From Huintestinicola sp050874005 (GTDB lineage Bacteria; Bacillota; Clostridia; Oscillospirales; Ruminococcaceae), in assembly GCF_050874005.1 (NCBI RefSeq), contig NZ_JBNMJV010000040.1:1-22268 (forward strand): a DNA stretch of 22,268 bases, written 5' to 3'. Below the pieces are notes generated by a model. It saw only the letters and a list, made by a program, of their open reading frames with translations, searched no databases and was not told the origin of the DNA. A program made the translations under genes and the position numbers. Each line of letters opens with the position of its first letter. Position 1 is the first letter of the stretch. Shown here piece by piece: positions 21,476 through 22,268 of this stretch.

Positions 21476-21490
21476 AGTAACATTGTTATT
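21476..21490. promoter_or_regulatory. palindromic operator O2 before the membrane protein gene
   Basis: AGTAAC (21476-21481) and GTTATT (21485-21490) repeat operator O1 with one mismatch and the same 3-base spacing. In both cases GTTATTTAAA and then a GAGG-type ribosome binding site follow. An extra AATAAC half-site lies at 21465-21470. No clear -35/-10 pair was found here. Confidence 0.55.
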
Positions 21491-21508
21491 TAAATGGAGG
21501 TAATCAGA

Positions 21509-21979
21509 ATGAAAAAGTCCGAATTAAACGCACTGCCCAAGTCTATCCGCAAAAAGTACAACCTGACAAACGGGGTAAGAACAGTTACCCTGTTTCTCGG
21601 CTGGATAATCGCCGCCCTGCTGTTTATCTATTCGCTGGGAAGCGGACAGAAGGGGTTTGCCAATATCATTTTTGCGCCCCTGTTCGGTGGGGGATTTATC
21701 CACGGCTTGTTCCACGCAGAGTTTGTGTTTAAAAATGCATTCAAGAAACTGGGAATTATCATAGGATTTTTTGTAAGCGGCGTTATCTTTACCATAGCCG
21801 CCTACTCGGGCTTTATTTTCATTATCATTGATACGGTGCTGTTTATCAAGAAAAAGCCCCTTATCTATCCCTTTGAGGACAAGCACTTCCTCGTGGTGGA
21901 GGATCTTGCGGAGCTTATCAGGCAGGAAGGCGGAGTCGCATACGAATACGACCTTCCCGAAGATCTTGACTGCGGGTGA
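21509..21979 (+). CDS. membrane protein, probable target of the TetR regulator
   Basis: A 156-residue protein I do not recognise. A basic start is followed by hydrophobic helices at about 24-43, 50-70, 82-98 and 99-114, then a charged soluble tail (about 115-156). It could be a small membrane stress protein or part of an efflux-type response, but there is no motif to show this. The ATG at 21509 is chosen because the GGAGG ribosome binding site lies 9 bases upstream; the in-frame ATG at 21494 overlaps that site. The last codons and the stop fall in repeat copy D, so the C-terminus (after EDLD) may have been changed by its insertion. Confidence 0.75.
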   Translation: MKKSELNALPKSIRKKYNLTNGVRTVTLFLGWIIAALLFIYSLGSGQKGFANIIFAPLFGGGFIHGLFHAEFVFKNAFKKLGIIIGFFVSGVIFTIAAYSGFIFIIIDTVLFIKKKPLIYPFEDKHFLVVEDLAELIRQEGGVAYEYDLPEDLDCG

Positions 21980-21991
21980 CGACCCGCGGCG
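21972..21991 (+). repeat. intergenic repeat head, copy D
   Basis: GCGGGTGACGACCCGCGGCG differs from the consensus head by one base. The TGA inside it (21977-21979) is the stop codon of the upstream gene. Orientation relative to the gene is the same as for copies A and B2. The CGGTAAC end is not found downstream, though a CAGCCTGC string at 22053-22060 also occurs beside copy B2. Confidence 0.7.
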
Positions 21992-22144
21992 AGGTCGCGC
22001 TGTTAATTCGTGCGTATCAGTTAGTTCTGTCACCGCGCCGACAGGAATGTCAACAGCCTGCTAATAATAAATTACGGGGCAACTTGTCGATAAAGTGAGA
22101 TAATAAAAAAATTTGCACAAATAAGATCACTCTAAAAGTTTCGT

Positions 22145-22222
22145 CCACCTTTTCAAAGGTGGCAGGGGACAAGGGGGCGGCGCCCCCTTGTCGCCGTTCC
22201 GCAATGATAAACAAAGTTTATC
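22145..22222. repeat. hairpin-rich element at the right edge
   Basis: Three hairpins follow one another: CCACCTTT/AAAGGTGG (22145-22162), GACAAGGGGGC/GCCCCCTTGTC (22168-22192, loop GGC) and GATAAAC/GTTTATC (22206-22222). No ORF with a ribosome binding site runs through them. This looks like a compact intergenic repeat or the leader of a gene beyond the window. Between 21992 and 22144 no other signal is seen. Confidence 0.5.
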
Positions 22223-22268
22223 TGCGAAATCTCCTTTATCTTTCAAAAACGGTGCAAGGGGTGAGAAA

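Overview
The window looks like a chromosomal piece of a Gram-positive, gut-type clostridium, most likely a Ruminococcus-like member of the Oscillospiraceae. This is inference from a BspA-type leucine-rich-repeat protein with a fibronectin III tail, a Thr-rich lipoprotein linker, strong AGGAGG-type ribosome binding sites, sigma-A promoters (TTGACA-17-TATAAT) and a sodium-type c subunit in the ATP synthase. No phage, insertion sequence, rRNA or CRISPR array is visible.

Layout. 1-198 holds strong hairpins and a plus-strand terminator from a gene outside the window. 199-1425 (-) encodes a secreted BspA/Fn3 protein. 1647-3850 (+) is a three-gene operon: ATP-grasp enzyme, DUF1232 membrane protein and TfoX N-domain protein. 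3868-4227 is a compact convergent pair: a 32-codon hydrophobic peptide gene facing a consensus promoter on the other strand, with a shared bidirectional terminator. This matches a type I toxin-antitoxin locus. 4231-6439 (-) carries cysK, cdd and an AT-rich orphan gene.

6530-13673 (-) is a complete F-type ATP synthase operon, atpIBEFHAGDC. Its c subunit carries two membrane carboxylates (E38 and E71) plus the other residues of a sodium site. 13929-14002 is tRNA-Pro. 14109-15041 (-) is a DHH phosphoesterase and 15429-17033 (-) is pyrG. 17472-17825 (+) is a tRNA cluster, Val-Asp-Phe-Gly. 18022-19318 (-) pairs a Crp/Fnr regulator with a CPBP-like membrane protein that lacks two canonical active-site residues. 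19457-20659 (-) is a CapA-like lipoprotein. 20848-21979 (+) is a TetR regulator and a membrane protein, each preceded by the same palindrome.

A family of intergenic repeats with a GCGGGTGACGACCCGC hairpin head is scattered through the window, usually at 3' ends of genes. In one case it supplies the stop codon. Functional themes are energy conservation (ATP synthase), nucleotide supply (pyrG, cdd) and cysteine synthesis (cysK), with small regulatory modules in between. The least ordinary parts are the putative toxin/antisense RNA locus, the repeat family, the two-carboxylate c subunit and the TetR-membrane protein module.
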